Source: an uncultured Eubacteriales bacterium
GTDB taxonomy: Bacteria > Bacillota > Clostridia > Christensenellales > Aristaeellaceae
Assembly: GCA_902790525.1 (NCBI GenBank)
Contig: CADASI010000007.1
Coordinates: forward strand, 1 to 61,128
Reading direction: 5' to 3'
Length of the DNA stretch: 61,128 nucleotides
The notes under the pieces: generated by a model
The model's input: only the letters and a program-made list of their open reading frames with translations
Database searches by the model: none
Told to the model about the DNA's origin: nothing
Program-made: the position numbers and the translations under genes
Part shown: piece after piece, positions 36,062 to 43,872 of the stretch
How positions within the stretch are numbered: the stretch's first letter is position 1
How the letters are laid out: each line of letters opens with the position of its first letter

Positions 36062-36079
36062 AAACATGGAGGTTCACGA

Positions 36080-36868
36080 ATGGCCGCGAGTAAAAAGGGC
36101 GCGAAATGGCCGCTCAAGTACAGTCAGGTGGGGCTGAACACCGATACCAACCTGCTCAAGCTGATCGCGATGGCCGCCATGCTCATCGACCACACGGGCA
36201 AGATGCTGTTTCAGTCCAACGCCATGCGCTGCGTGGGCCGGCTGGCCTTTCCGATCTACGCCTATTGCATCGCCGTGGGCTGCGTTTACTCCAAAAACCA
36301 TCTGAAATACCTGACACGCCTGGTGAGCATTGGGCTGGTGTCCCAGCCGTTCTACGCGCTGGCGATGGGGCACACGCACCCGTCGATGTACGCCATCGCG
36401 TTTCGTGACAATCCCGTGGGCGCGGTGTTCAAATTCTACGTGGAGAGCTGGCATCACCCCAGCATCATGCTGACGCTGGTTGTCGGCCTGCTGCTCATAT
36501 GGTCGATACGCGAAAAGCGGCTCGCGCTGGCCCTGGCGCTCATGGTGTTTACCTGGCGGGCGCAGGGGAGCCTCGACTACGGCTGGAAGGGCGTGGCGCT
36601 GATTTCGCTGTTCTACCTGTTCGGCGCGCGGTGGTGGACAGCGCTGCCGGTGGTGGCCGCGTTCATGCTGTGGTGGGCCCTGCTGGGCACCGGGTACCGA
36701 CTGTTCGGGCTGTCCTTCGGCATGCAGGTGTTCGCGCTGCTGGCGCTCATACCGATCACCCTGCACACCCACAGCGGGTTGAAGATCAACAAGTGGGTGT
36801 TCTACCTGTTCTATCCCGGCCACCTGATCGGCATACTGCTGATCGAGATGGCCATGAAGACCATGTGA
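36080..36868 (+). CDS. TraX-family membrane protein
   Basis: The 262-residue protein has about eight membrane helices and the TraX pattern, starting LLKLIAMAAMLIDHTGKMLF with RCVGRLAFPIYAYCIAVGC and ending near FYLFYPGHLIGILLI. TraX is the F-pilin N-acetyltransferase; chromosomal Firmicutes homologues probably acetylate other amines or surface polymers. The ATG at 36080 follows GGAGGTTCACGA and lies right after the repeat element. A glycosyltransferase gene follows 15 bp later, which suggests a surface-polymer role. Confidence 0.75.
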   Translation: MAASKKGAKWPLKYSQVGLNTDTNLLKLIAMAAMLIDHTGKMLFQSNAMRCVGRLAFPIYAYCIAVGCVYSKNHLKYLTRLVSIGLVSQPFYALAMGHTHPSMYAIAFRDNPVGAVFKFYVESWHHPSIMLTLVVGLLLIWSIREKRLALALALMVFTWRAQGSLDYGWKGVALISLFYLFGARWWTALPVVAAFMLWWALLGTGYRLFGLSFGMQVFALLALIPITLHTHSGLKINKWVFYLFYPGHLIGILLIEMAMKTM

Positions 36869-36883
36869 TGCGAGGTAATACGA

Positions 36884-37909
36884 ATGAAGATTGCGCTGAT
36901 TGTACCGGCCTACCATCCCACGCAGGACATGATCCCCATGCTGGAGCGCTTCCTTGAGGACCCGGAGTTCGTGCCGGTGGTGGTCAACGACGGCAGCGGC
37001 AGCGAGTACGACCCCATATTCGCGCAGGTGCCCAAGGGCTGCGTGCTCCTGAACCACGAGGTCAACCGCGGAAAGGGCGCGGCCCTCAAGACGGCCATGA
37101 CCTACGTCATGGAGAAGCTGCCGGAGTGCGACATGGCGGTCACCGCCGACGCCGACGGCCAGCACCGCTACGAGGACATCCGCCGGGTGGTGGAATCCGC
37201 CCGGCAGCGCCCCGGCACGCTGGTGCTGGGCAGTCGGGCCTTCGACGGCAACGTGCCCTTACGCAGCCGCTTCGGCAACGGCATCACCCGGCAGGTGTTC
37301 GCCATCGCCAGCGGCGTGAAGGTGCGCGACACCCAGACCGGCCTGCGGGCCTTCGACCGCGCCTGCATGGAGAAGTTCCGCGAGATCCCCGGGGAGCGCT
37401 ACGAGTACGAGATCAACATGCTGCTCTACGCCGCGCGGGAGGGCATTGAGATCCACGAGGAGACCATCGAGACGATCTACATCGACGACAACTCCGCCTC
37501 CAGCTTCCATCCCTTCCGGGACTCCTTCAAGATCTACGCCTGCATACTGAAGTTTGCGGCATCGTCGATGCTGGCGTTCGTCGTCGACGCGGTGATGGTG
37601 CTGATCATGATGGCCGTCACCGGGGGGAAGGTGCGGCTGAGCCAGACGGTGGCGAGGGTGGTGTCCTCCACGGTGAACTTCATCGTCAATAAAAAAGTGG
37701 TCTACGAGAGCAAGCAGGACTGGCTGCCGGAGCTCATCAAGTACGCGCTGCTGGCCCTCGCCAATCTGGCGGTCAACCTGCTGGTGGTCAAGCCGCTGTC
37801 CGACCTGATGGCGGGCCGCTTCTTCCTGGCGTACCTGATCGTGCAGGTCATCATGTACGCGCTGAACTTCGTACTCCAGGGGAGGTTCGTGTACAATCGC
37901 AAAAAATGA
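36884..37909 (+). CDS. Glycosyltransferase fused to a GtrA-like membrane domain
   Basis: Residues 1-215 are a family 2 glycosyltransferase like dolichyl- or polyprenyl-phosphate sugar synthases (LIVPAYHPTQDMIPML, TADADGQHRYEDI, DTQTGLRAFDRACMEKF). Residues 220-341 form a GtrA domain with four membrane helices (KFAASSMLAFVVDAVMVLIM, NFIVNKKVVYESK, QGRFVYNR). Such fusions charge a lipid carrier with a sugar and help it across the membrane. It follows the TraX-like gene and is the last gene before the T-box leader. Confidence 0.85.
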   Translation: MKIALIVPAYHPTQDMIPMLERFLEDPEFVPVVVNDGSGSEYDPIFAQVPKGCVLLNHEVNRGKGAALKTAMTYVMEKLPECDMAVTADADGQHRYEDIRRVVESARQRPGTLVLGSRAFDGNVPLRSRFGNGITRQVFAIASGVKVRDTQTGLRAFDRACMEKFREIPGERYEYEINMLLYAAREGIEIHEETIETIYIDDNSASSFHPFRDSFKIYACILKFAASSMLAFVVDAVMVLIMMAVTGGKVRLSQTVARVVSSTVNFIVNKKVVYESKQDWLPELIKYALLALANLAVNLLVVKPLSDLMAGRFFLAYLIVQVIMYALNFVLQGRFVYNRKK

Positions 37910-37922
37910 ACGCAAAATTAGC

Positions 37923-37951
37923 TTGACAGAATCGCTTTAACGTGGTAAACT
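37923..37951 (+). promoter_or_regulatory. Promoter of the T-box-controlled symporter
   Basis: TTGACA (37923-37928) and TAAACT (37946-37951) are separated by 17 bp, a near-consensus promoter placed just before the T-box leader. Confidence 0.75.
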
Positions 37952-37957
37952 ACACCC

Positions 37958-38234
37958 CAGAAAGCCACGACCGGGAACAAGTAGGCCCGACGCTTCCCTT
38001 CCAGAGAGCCGCCGGAGGCTGCGAGGCGGCAGGGGACGACGGGGCGAATACATCCCGCGAGCTGCGCACCGAAAGGCATCGAGTAGGCTGCGACGGATTT
38101 CGTCCGTTATCACGATAGGGTATAAGCCCCCATGGGCCGTACCCGATGAGGACGTCTTTCGCGAGAAAGCGTCGAATAGAGGTGGTACCGCGGATCATCC
38201 GCCCTCTGTGTCACAGGCACGGAGGGCGTTTTTT
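37958..38234 (+). promoter_or_regulatory. T-box leader with a probable tyrosine specifier (UAC)
   Basis: The T-box sequence AATAGAGGTGGTACCGCGG is at 38175-38193, followed by a terminator stem (38200-38228, CGCCCTC/GAGGGCG) and six T. Upstream is a Stem I with the AGTA loop-E segment, an AGAGAG bulge region, and on its 3' side GAATACATCCC; the specifier TAC at 38049-38051, preceded by GAA and followed by A, reads tyrosine. The bulge UGGU pairs with an ACCA 3' end, which fits tRNA-Tyr. Uncharged tRNA should stabilise the antiterminator and switch on the symporter gene. Confidence 0.9.
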
Positions 38235-38275
38235 ACGGCCTTCCGCGACCACAACAAAGGAAGGGGAGTTTACCC

Positions 38276-39832
38276 ATGTTCATCAAACTCGTCATGTTGA
38301 TCGTATTCTTCGCGGTCATGATCGGCGTCGGCTTTTACAGCCGCAAGCACGCCACCGACGTCAACGGCTTCGTGCTGGGCGGCAGGCAGGTCGGCCCGTG
38401 GCTGACGGCCTTCGCCTACGGCACCTCCTATTTCTCGGCGGTCATATTCGTGGGCTACGCCGGCCAGTTCGGCTGGAAGTACGGCATCGCCTCCACCTGG
38501 GTGGGCCTGGGCAACGCCTTCATCGGCTCGCTGCTGGCCTGGACGGTGCTGGGCCGCCGCACCCGCATCATGACCCAGCAGCTCAACTCCGCCACCATGC
38601 CGGAGTTCCTGGGCAAGCGCTACGACAGCCGCGCGCTCAAGATCGGCGCCTCCGCGGTGATCTTCATCTTCCTGATCCCCTACACCGCGTCGCTGTACAA
38701 CGGCCTGTCCCGCCTGTTCGGCATGGCGTTCAACATCGACTACACGGTGTGCATCATCATCATGGCCATACTGACCGGCATCTACGTCATCGCGGGCGGC
38801 TACATGGCCACGGCCATCAACGACTTCATACAGGGCATCATCATGCTGGTGGGCATCGTGGCCGTGATCGCGGCGGTGCTGAAGGCCAACGGCGGCTTTA
38901 TGGCGGCCTATCAGGGCCTGACCGAGGTGCCCTACGAGGGCATGAAGGGCCAGTTCGCGTCCTTCTTCGGTCCTGACCCCTTCAACCTGCTGGGCGTGGT
39001 GCTGCTGACCTCGCTGGGCACCTGGGGCCTGCCCCAGATGGTGCAGAAGTTCTACGCCATACGCTCCGAGAAGGCCATCGCCAAGGGCACCATCATCTCC
39101 ACCTTCTTCGCCATCGTGGTGGCCGGCGGCTGCTACTTCCTGGGCGGCTTCGGCAGGCTGTTCTACGAGCGCATCGACCCCACGCTGTCCGGCACCCCAG
39201 TGGGCGGCTTCGACGCCGTCGTGCCCGCCATGCTGGAGGGTTTAAGCCCCGCGCTGCTGGGCGTGATCGTGATACTGGTGCTGTCCGCCTCCATGTCCAC
39301 GCTGTCCTCGCTGGTGCTGGCCTCCAGCTCCACGCTGACCCTCGATTTCCTGAAGGACAACATCGTGCGCGACATGGACGAGAAGAAGCAGGTGTTCATC
39401 ATGCGGCTGCTGATCGTGGTGTTCATACTGATCTCCGTGATCATCGCCATCATACAGTACAGCACCACCGTCAACTTTATCGCGCAGCTCATGGGCATCT
39501 CCTGGGGCGCGCTGGCGGGCGCGTTCCTGGCGCCGTTCATGTACGGGCTTTACATGCGCAAGGCCACCAAGGCGGCGGCCTGGTGCAGCATGATCTTCGG
39601 CGCGGGCATCATGGTATTGAACATGCTAATGAAGCCGATGTTCCCGGCGTGGCTCCAGTCCCCGATCAACTGCGGCGCGTTTGCCATGATCGCCGGATTG
39701 GTGATCGTGCCCGTCGTCAGCCTGGTGACGCCCAAGCCCGAAAAGGGCCTGGTGGACTTCGCCTTCGCGGGCTACGACCAGAAGGTGGTCGTCTCCGCGA
39801 GGGATTCCCTGGGCGACAGCGAGCAGGCGTAA
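38276..39832 (+). CDS. Sodium:solute symporter, possible tyrosine transporter
   Basis: The 518-residue membrane protein has about 13 helices and SSS-family features: GFYSRKHATDVNGFVLGGRQVGPW at the start, FSAVIFVGYAGQFGWKYG, and LSASMSTLSSLVLASSST in the helix 8 region that holds sodium-site residues. The family moves amino acids, sugars or organic acids with sodium. Because a T-box with a tyrosine specifier controls the gene, I infer tyrosine or another aromatic amino acid as substrate. It is monocistronic, with a strong terminator 12 bp after the stop. Confidence 0.8.
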   Translation: MFIKLVMLIVFFAVMIGVGFYSRKHATDVNGFVLGGRQVGPWLTAFAYGTSYFSAVIFVGYAGQFGWKYGIASTWVGLGNAFIGSLLAWTVLGRRTRIMTQQLNSATMPEFLGKRYDSRALKIGASAVIFIFLIPYTASLYNGLSRLFGMAFNIDYTVCIIIMAILTGIYVIAGGYMATAINDFIQGIIMLVGIVAVIAAVLKANGGFMAAYQGLTEVPYEGMKGQFASFFGPDPFNLLGVVLLTSLGTWGLPQMVQKFYAIRSEKAIAKGTIISTFFAIVVAGGCYFLGGFGRLFYERIDPTLSGTPVGGFDAVVPAMLEGLSPALLGVIVILVLSASMSTLSSLVLASSSTLTLDFLKDNIVRDMDEKKQVFIMRLLIVVFILISVIIAIIQYSTTVNFIAQLMGISWGALAGAFLAPFMYGLYMRKATKAAAWCSMIFGAGIMVLNMLMKPMFPAWLQSPINCGAFAMIAGLVIVPVVSLVTPKPEKGLVDFAFAGYDQKVVVSARDSLGDSEQA

Positions 39833-39844
39833 GCGAACCATGCG

Positions 39845-39880
39845 ACGCCCCCGGACCGCTACGCGCGGTCCGGGGGCGTT
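39845..39880 (+). terminator. Terminator of the symporter gene
   Basis: A perfect 15-bp stem (39845-39859 with 39865-39879) with a TACGC loop is followed by TTATT. Confidence 0.8.
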
Positions 39881-39907
39881 ATTACACGGATTAAAGGAGG
39901 TTTTGGC

Positions 39908-40486
39908 ATGGCGCAGGATTTTCGCTCGGCGCGCTACTGGGCGTCGGAGCTGATCGGCCCAGCGCTGTACCCGGGGGCCGTGGCGGTGGACGCCACCATG
40001 GGCAACGGCCGGGACACGCTCTGGCTGTGCGAACAGGTGGGGGAGGCCGGCAGGGTGTACGCCTTCGACGTGCAGCCGGAGGCGGTGGCGCGCACCCGTG
40101 AAAGGCTTGAGGACGCCGGGGTGGCCGACCGGGCGACGCTTTTCTGCACGGGCCATGAAAACATGGCCGGGACCGTGTCCGAAGGCGTCGACGCCGTGAT
40201 GTTCAACCTGGGCTGGCTGCCCGGCGCGGCGCACGCCGTGACCACCCGAACGGAGACCACGCTGAAGGCGGTTGACGCGTCGCTGCAACTGCTCAAGCCC
40301 GACGGGCTCGTGACGATCTGCGTCTATCCCGGCCACGACGAGGGCAAGCGGGAGCTCGAGACGCTGCTTCATTGGGCCGCAAGCCTCGATCCCAAGCGCT
40401 ATGACGCGCTCGTCAAATGCTACCTCAACCAGCCCAACGACCCGCCCAGAATGATCGCGGTAAAAAGGAAAAGAGTTAGGAATTAG
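39908..40486 (+). CDS. mnmM: MnmM-type tRNA methyltransferase (YtqB family)
   Basis: The 192-residue AdoMet enzyme has AVDATMGNGRDTLWLCE (motif I) near residue 26, VYAFDVQPEAV, and VMFNLGWLPG near residue 98, with VYPGHDEGKRELETL at the C-terminal side, matching MnmM/YtqB. In Bacillus this enzyme methylates nm5s2U34 of tRNA in the absence of bifunctional MnmC. The last four residues and the stop codon lie within the GAATTAGG repeat of the adjoining element, so the repeat insertion seems to have supplied the gene's end. Confidence 0.8.
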   Translation: MAQDFRSARYWASELIGPALYPGAVAVDATMGNGRDTLWLCEQVGEAGRVYAFDVQPEAVARTRERLEDAGVADRATLFCTGHENMAGTVSEGVDAVMFNLGWLPGAAHAVTTRTETTLKAVDASLQLLKPDGLVTICVYPGHDEGKRELETLLHWAASLDPKRYDALVKCYLNQPNDPPRMIAVKRKRVRN

Positions 40487-40687
40487 GAGATAGGAATTAG
40501 GAATTGCTGCGCAAATTACCCGTAGGGGCGGCGATGCGCCGCCCGCCCGAACGGAACCATGGATTCGCAATGGGCGGGCGCCGCATCGGCGCCCCTACGA
40601 GGGTATCCGCGGACGCCATGAATGGCGTCCCTACGACGGCACTCTATAATTCCTAATTCCTCATTCCTAATTCCTAATTAATTCCTC
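40475..40687. repeat. Nested inverted-repeat element with GAATTAGG ends
   Basis: The left end (40475-40505) is a run of TTAGGAAT units; the right end (40646-40687) is the same in inverted orientation (TCCTAATTCC). Inside are two palindromes: arms 40521-40548 and 40572-40599 of the GTAGGGGCG family, and a 9-bp stem GGACGCCAT/ATGGCGTCC at 40611-40630. It fills the space between convergent mnmM and ABC exporter genes and touches both stop codons. Confidence 0.75.
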
Positions 40688-42461
40688 ACTCTTCCTCCCG
40701 ATACATGCTATACAACCCATAATACACCCCACGCTTCGCCATCAGCTCCGCATGATTGCCCTGCTCGACGATGCCCTCGTCGGTCAGCACCAGTATGGTA
40801 TCGGCGTTTCTGATGGTGGTCAGACGGTGGGCGATGGTGAAGGTGGTGCGCCCCTGCATCAGGGCCCGGAGGGAGCGCTGCACCAGGTACTCGGACTCGT
40901 TGTCCAAGGCGCTGGTGGCCTCGTCCAGTATCAGAAGCGGCGGGTTTTTCAAAAACACCCGGGCGATGGAGATGCGCTGCTTCTGTCCGCCGGAGAGCCG
41001 CACGCCGTGCTCGCCGCAGTAGGTGTCGTACCCGTCGGGCAGCGCGTCGATGAAGTCGTGGGCCCCCGCCAGCTTCGCGGCGCGGATGATCTCGTCCCGT
41101 GAGGCCCCGGGTTTGCCGTACTCGATGTTCTTGAGCACCGTGCCGGAGAACAGGTACACGTCCTGCTGCACCATGCCGACCTGACGCCTCAGCGAATCCA
41201 GCGTGTAGTCCCGTATGTCCACGCCGTCCAGCAGTATGCGCCCGCCGGTGGTCTCGTAGAACCGCGGGATCAGACTGCACAGCGTGGTCTTGCCGCTGCC
41301 GGAGGGCCCGACCAGCGCCACGTTTTCGCCGGGCTTTACGTGCAGGTTGATGTGGCTTAAAACCTCGCCGGCGCTGCTCTCGTAGGCGAAGGACACGTCC
41401 TCGAACCGCAGGTCGCCCTCGACCTTCTCGAGCACCCGCGCGCCGGGCCGGTCGGCGATGGTCACCGGCTCCTCCATCACCTCGGCGAAGCGCTCGATGC
41501 CGGTGATGCCGCGCTGGTACTGCTCGGTGAACTCCACCAGCCGCCGTATGGAGGCCAACAGCGTCGTGACGTAGAGCAGGTACGCCACCAGGTCCGCGGC
41601 GGTGATCCTGCGGCGGATCATAAACAGCGCGCCGACCATCACCACCAGTATGTACATCAGCCCGTCAAACAGCCGCGTGACGGAGTGAAACCCCGCCATG
41701 TTCCGGTACATGATGCGCTTGACGAACAGGAAGCGCCGGTTGCCCTGCTCGAACTTTTCCTTTTCCACGTTCTCGTTGGCAAACGACTTCACCACGCGGA
41801 TGCCGGACAGGCTGTCCTCCACCTGGGCGTTGATCTCGCCCAGCTGGTGGCGCTGTTCCTTGAAGGAGCGCTGCATGGGCCGGGCGAAGCGCGTGGAAAA
41901 GTACACCATCAGCGGCAACATGGCGAATATAATCAGCGTCAGCGGCACGTTCATGCCGCAGAGGATCACGAAGGCCACGATCACCTTGATTGAGGTGATG
42001 AACAGCTCCTCCGGGCAGTGGTGGGCAAATTCGGTGATGTCGAAAAGGTCGGTGGTGATGCGGGACATCAGCTGGCCGATCTTGGTTTTGCTGTAATAGC
42101 TGTGGGACAGCGCCTGCATGTGGGCGAACATGTCGCGGCGCATGTCGGTCTCGATGTGGGTGCCCATCACGTGGCCCACGGACTGCATGAAGTAGTTGGC
42201 TGCGGTATCGACGACGCGCAGCAGTATGTAGAGCGCGGACAGCTTCAGCACCGTGCTGACCGTCAGCGCCTCCAGGTTCGTGGCCCCCAGGTTGGTGATG
42301 TAGCGCACGATCAGCGGCAGCACCAGGTCGCAGACCGTGGTCATGGCCGCACAGAACAGATCCAGCAGCATCACCGGCAGCCGGGGTTTGAAATAGGGAA
42401 CGAAGTGCCTGAGCAGCCGTATCGTGTCAGCCGTGGAATGATTTTTACGCGTAGCGTCCAT
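40686..42461 (-). CDS. ABC exporter, fused membrane and ATPase domains
   Basis: The 591-residue half-transporter has six membrane helices in residues 25-310 and an ATPase with GPSGSGKTTLC, the VQQDVYLFSGTV Q-loop, LSGGQKQRISIARV signature and LLILDEATSALD. It belongs to the MsbA/multidrug type (TIGR-like homodimer). The exported compound is unknown. It is monocistronic and convergent with mnmM. Confidence 0.88.
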   Translation of the reverse strand: MDATRKNHSTADTIRLLRHFVPYFKPRLPVMLLDLFCAAMTTVCDLVLPLIVRYITNLGATNLEALTVSTVLKLSALYILLRVVDTAANYFMQSVGHVMGTHIETDMRRDMFAHMQALSHSYYSKTKIGQLMSRITTDLFDITEFAHHCPEELFITSIKVIVAFVILCGMNVPLTLIIFAMLPLMVYFSTRFARPMQRSFKEQRHQLGEINAQVEDSLSGIRVVKSFANENVEKEKFEQGNRRFLFVKRIMYRNMAGFHSVTRLFDGLMYILVVMVGALFMIRRRITAADLVAYLLYVTTLLASIRRLVEFTEQYQRGITGIERFAEVMEEPVTIADRPGARVLEKVEGDLRFEDVSFAYESSAGEVLSHINLHVKPGENVALVGPSGSGKTTLCSLIPRFYETTGGRILLDGVDIRDYTLDSLRRQVGMVQQDVYLFSGTVLKNIEYGKPGASRDEIIRAAKLAGAHDFIDALPDGYDTYCGEHGVRLSGGQKQRISIARVFLKNPPLLILDEATSALDNESEYLVQRSLRALMQGRTTFTIAHRLTTIRNADTILVLTDEGIVEQGNHAELMAKRGVYYGLYSMYREEE

Positions 42462-42604
42462 GAACGCGCCTCCCGTAAACTGTATTGTTATTACCTATGA
42501 TGATACCGGGGATGCGGGCAAAGTCAAGTTAAGTCTGTGCACAGAGGAAATAACATAGCTGTGCTACAATGGACGCGATGAAGCGCGAAGGAGGGCGTGG
42601 CAAC

Positions 42605-43162
42605 ATGCGCAGGAGAATCGTCGAGCTGTTCGCAACATTCTTCAGGATCGGGCTGTTCACCTTCGGGGGCGGCTACGCCATGATCTCGCTGATCGAGGAC
42701 GAGGTCGGGCGCAGGCGCGGCTGGATCGGCGCGGACGAGCTGACGGAGGTGTTCGCCATCGCGGAATCCACGCCCGGGCCCATCGCCATCAACTGCGCCA
42801 CCTACGTGGGCTACAGGCAGGCCGGGCTGGCGGGCGGCGTGGCGGCCACGCTGGGCGTGGTGCTACCCTCCTTCATCATCATCTATGTGATCTCCCTGTG
42901 CCTCGAACGCTTCATGGCGCTCACGGTCGTCGCCAACGCCTTCCGCGGCATACAGGTGGCGGTGGCGTTCCTGGTGCTGCGCGCGGGCGTCCGGCTGATC
43001 AAAAGGCTTCCCCGGCGCGCGGTAAACGTCGTCGCCTGCGCGCTGTCGGCGGCGGCGGTGATGGCGGTCAACCTGTTTGACTGGCGGTTCTCCACCGTGT
43101 GGCTGATCGTGTGCGGCGCCCTGCTGGGCCTCGCGCTGTACGGGGGAGGTGACCGGGCGTGA
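42605..43162 (+). CDS. Chromate-transporter family protein, first of a pair
   Basis: The 185-residue membrane protein has the CHR motif FRIGLFTFGGGYAMISLIEDEV and STPGPIAINCATYVGY. Short CHR proteins act as pairs that together make a ChrA-like transporter for chromate or, more likely in such anaerobes, another anion. I chose the ATG at 42605 after GAAGGAGGGCGTGGCAAC; an earlier ATG has no site. It overlaps the second gene by 4 bp. Confidence 0.85.
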   Translation: MRRRIVELFATFFRIGLFTFGGGYAMISLIEDEVGRRRGWIGADELTEVFAIAESTPGPIAINCATYVGYRQAGLAGGVAATLGVVLPSFIIIYVISLCLERFMALTVVANAFRGIQVAVAFLVLRAGVRLIKRLPRRAVNVVACALSAAAVMAVNLFDWRFSTVWLIVCGALLGLALYGGGDRA

Positions 43163-43731
43163 CGCTGCTTAAACTGTTCCTTTCGTTCTTCAAGATCGGG
43201 CTTTTCACCTTCGGCGGCGGCTACGGCATGATCCCGCTGATCCAGCAGGAGGCGCTCGCCCAGGGCTGGCTCGACGCCGAGACGCTCTACCGCTACATCG
43301 GCATCAGCGAGTCCACGCCCGGGCCCATCGCCGTGAACATGGCCACCTTCGTCGGGGCCAGCCGGGCGGGCTTGGCGGGCAGCCTGTGCGCCACGGTGGG
43401 GGTGGTGCTGCCCTCCTTTGTGATCATACTGCTGATCGCCGCCGTGATGAAGTCCTTCCGCGAAAACCGCTTCGTAAAGGCGGCGCTTCTGGGTATCAAG
43501 CCCGTCGTGGCGGGCATGATCGCCGCCACGGGGCTCTGCATCGCATTGAGGTGCACAATCGTCAACTTGGGCGCGCTGAAGGGGATGTCCGTCGATTTTC
43601 GGCAGCTCGGCATCGCCGCCGCGCTGGGGCTGTTCGCGCTGGTGTGGACCAAGACCTTAAAGCGACCCTTTTCGCCGATACTGACGATACTGGTCTCCGC
43701 CGCGCTGGGCGCGCTGATCTACGGGGTTTGA
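43159..43731 (+). CDS. Chromate-transporter family protein, second of a pair
   Basis: The 190-residue partner has the same motifs (FFKIGLFTFGGGYGMIPLIQQEA, STPGPIAVNMATFVG) and about five membrane helices. It begins with GTG in an overlap with the first gene, after GGGGGAGGTGACC. The two gene products probably insert in opposite topologies and form one transporter. Confidence 0.85.
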   Translation: MTLLKLFLSFFKIGLFTFGGGYGMIPLIQQEALAQGWLDAETLYRYIGISESTPGPIAVNMATFVGASRAGLAGSLCATVGVVLPSFVIILLIAAVMKSFRENRFVKAALLGIKPVVAGMIAATGLCIALRCTIVNLGALKGMSVDFRQLGIAAALGLFALVWTKTLKRPFSPILTILVSAALGALIYGV

Positions 43732-43794
43732 CAAAAATTACCGCTTTTGCCACAGCTTCGACATTAAATAACGGTTTCTGATTGTTTCGCGTCG

Positions 43795-43824
43795 TTGACA
43801 ATATTATATCAAAAGTATTATAAT
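43795..43824 (+). promoter_or_regulatory. Consensus promoter of the secreted caspase-like gene
   Basis: TTGACA (43795-43800) and TATAAT (43819-43824) are separated by 18 bp, 48 bp before the start codon. Confidence 0.8.
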
Positions 43825-43872
43825 ACAACCAGTATTGTATAAAAAGTTCAACAACGGTTGGGAGTTTTTTGC

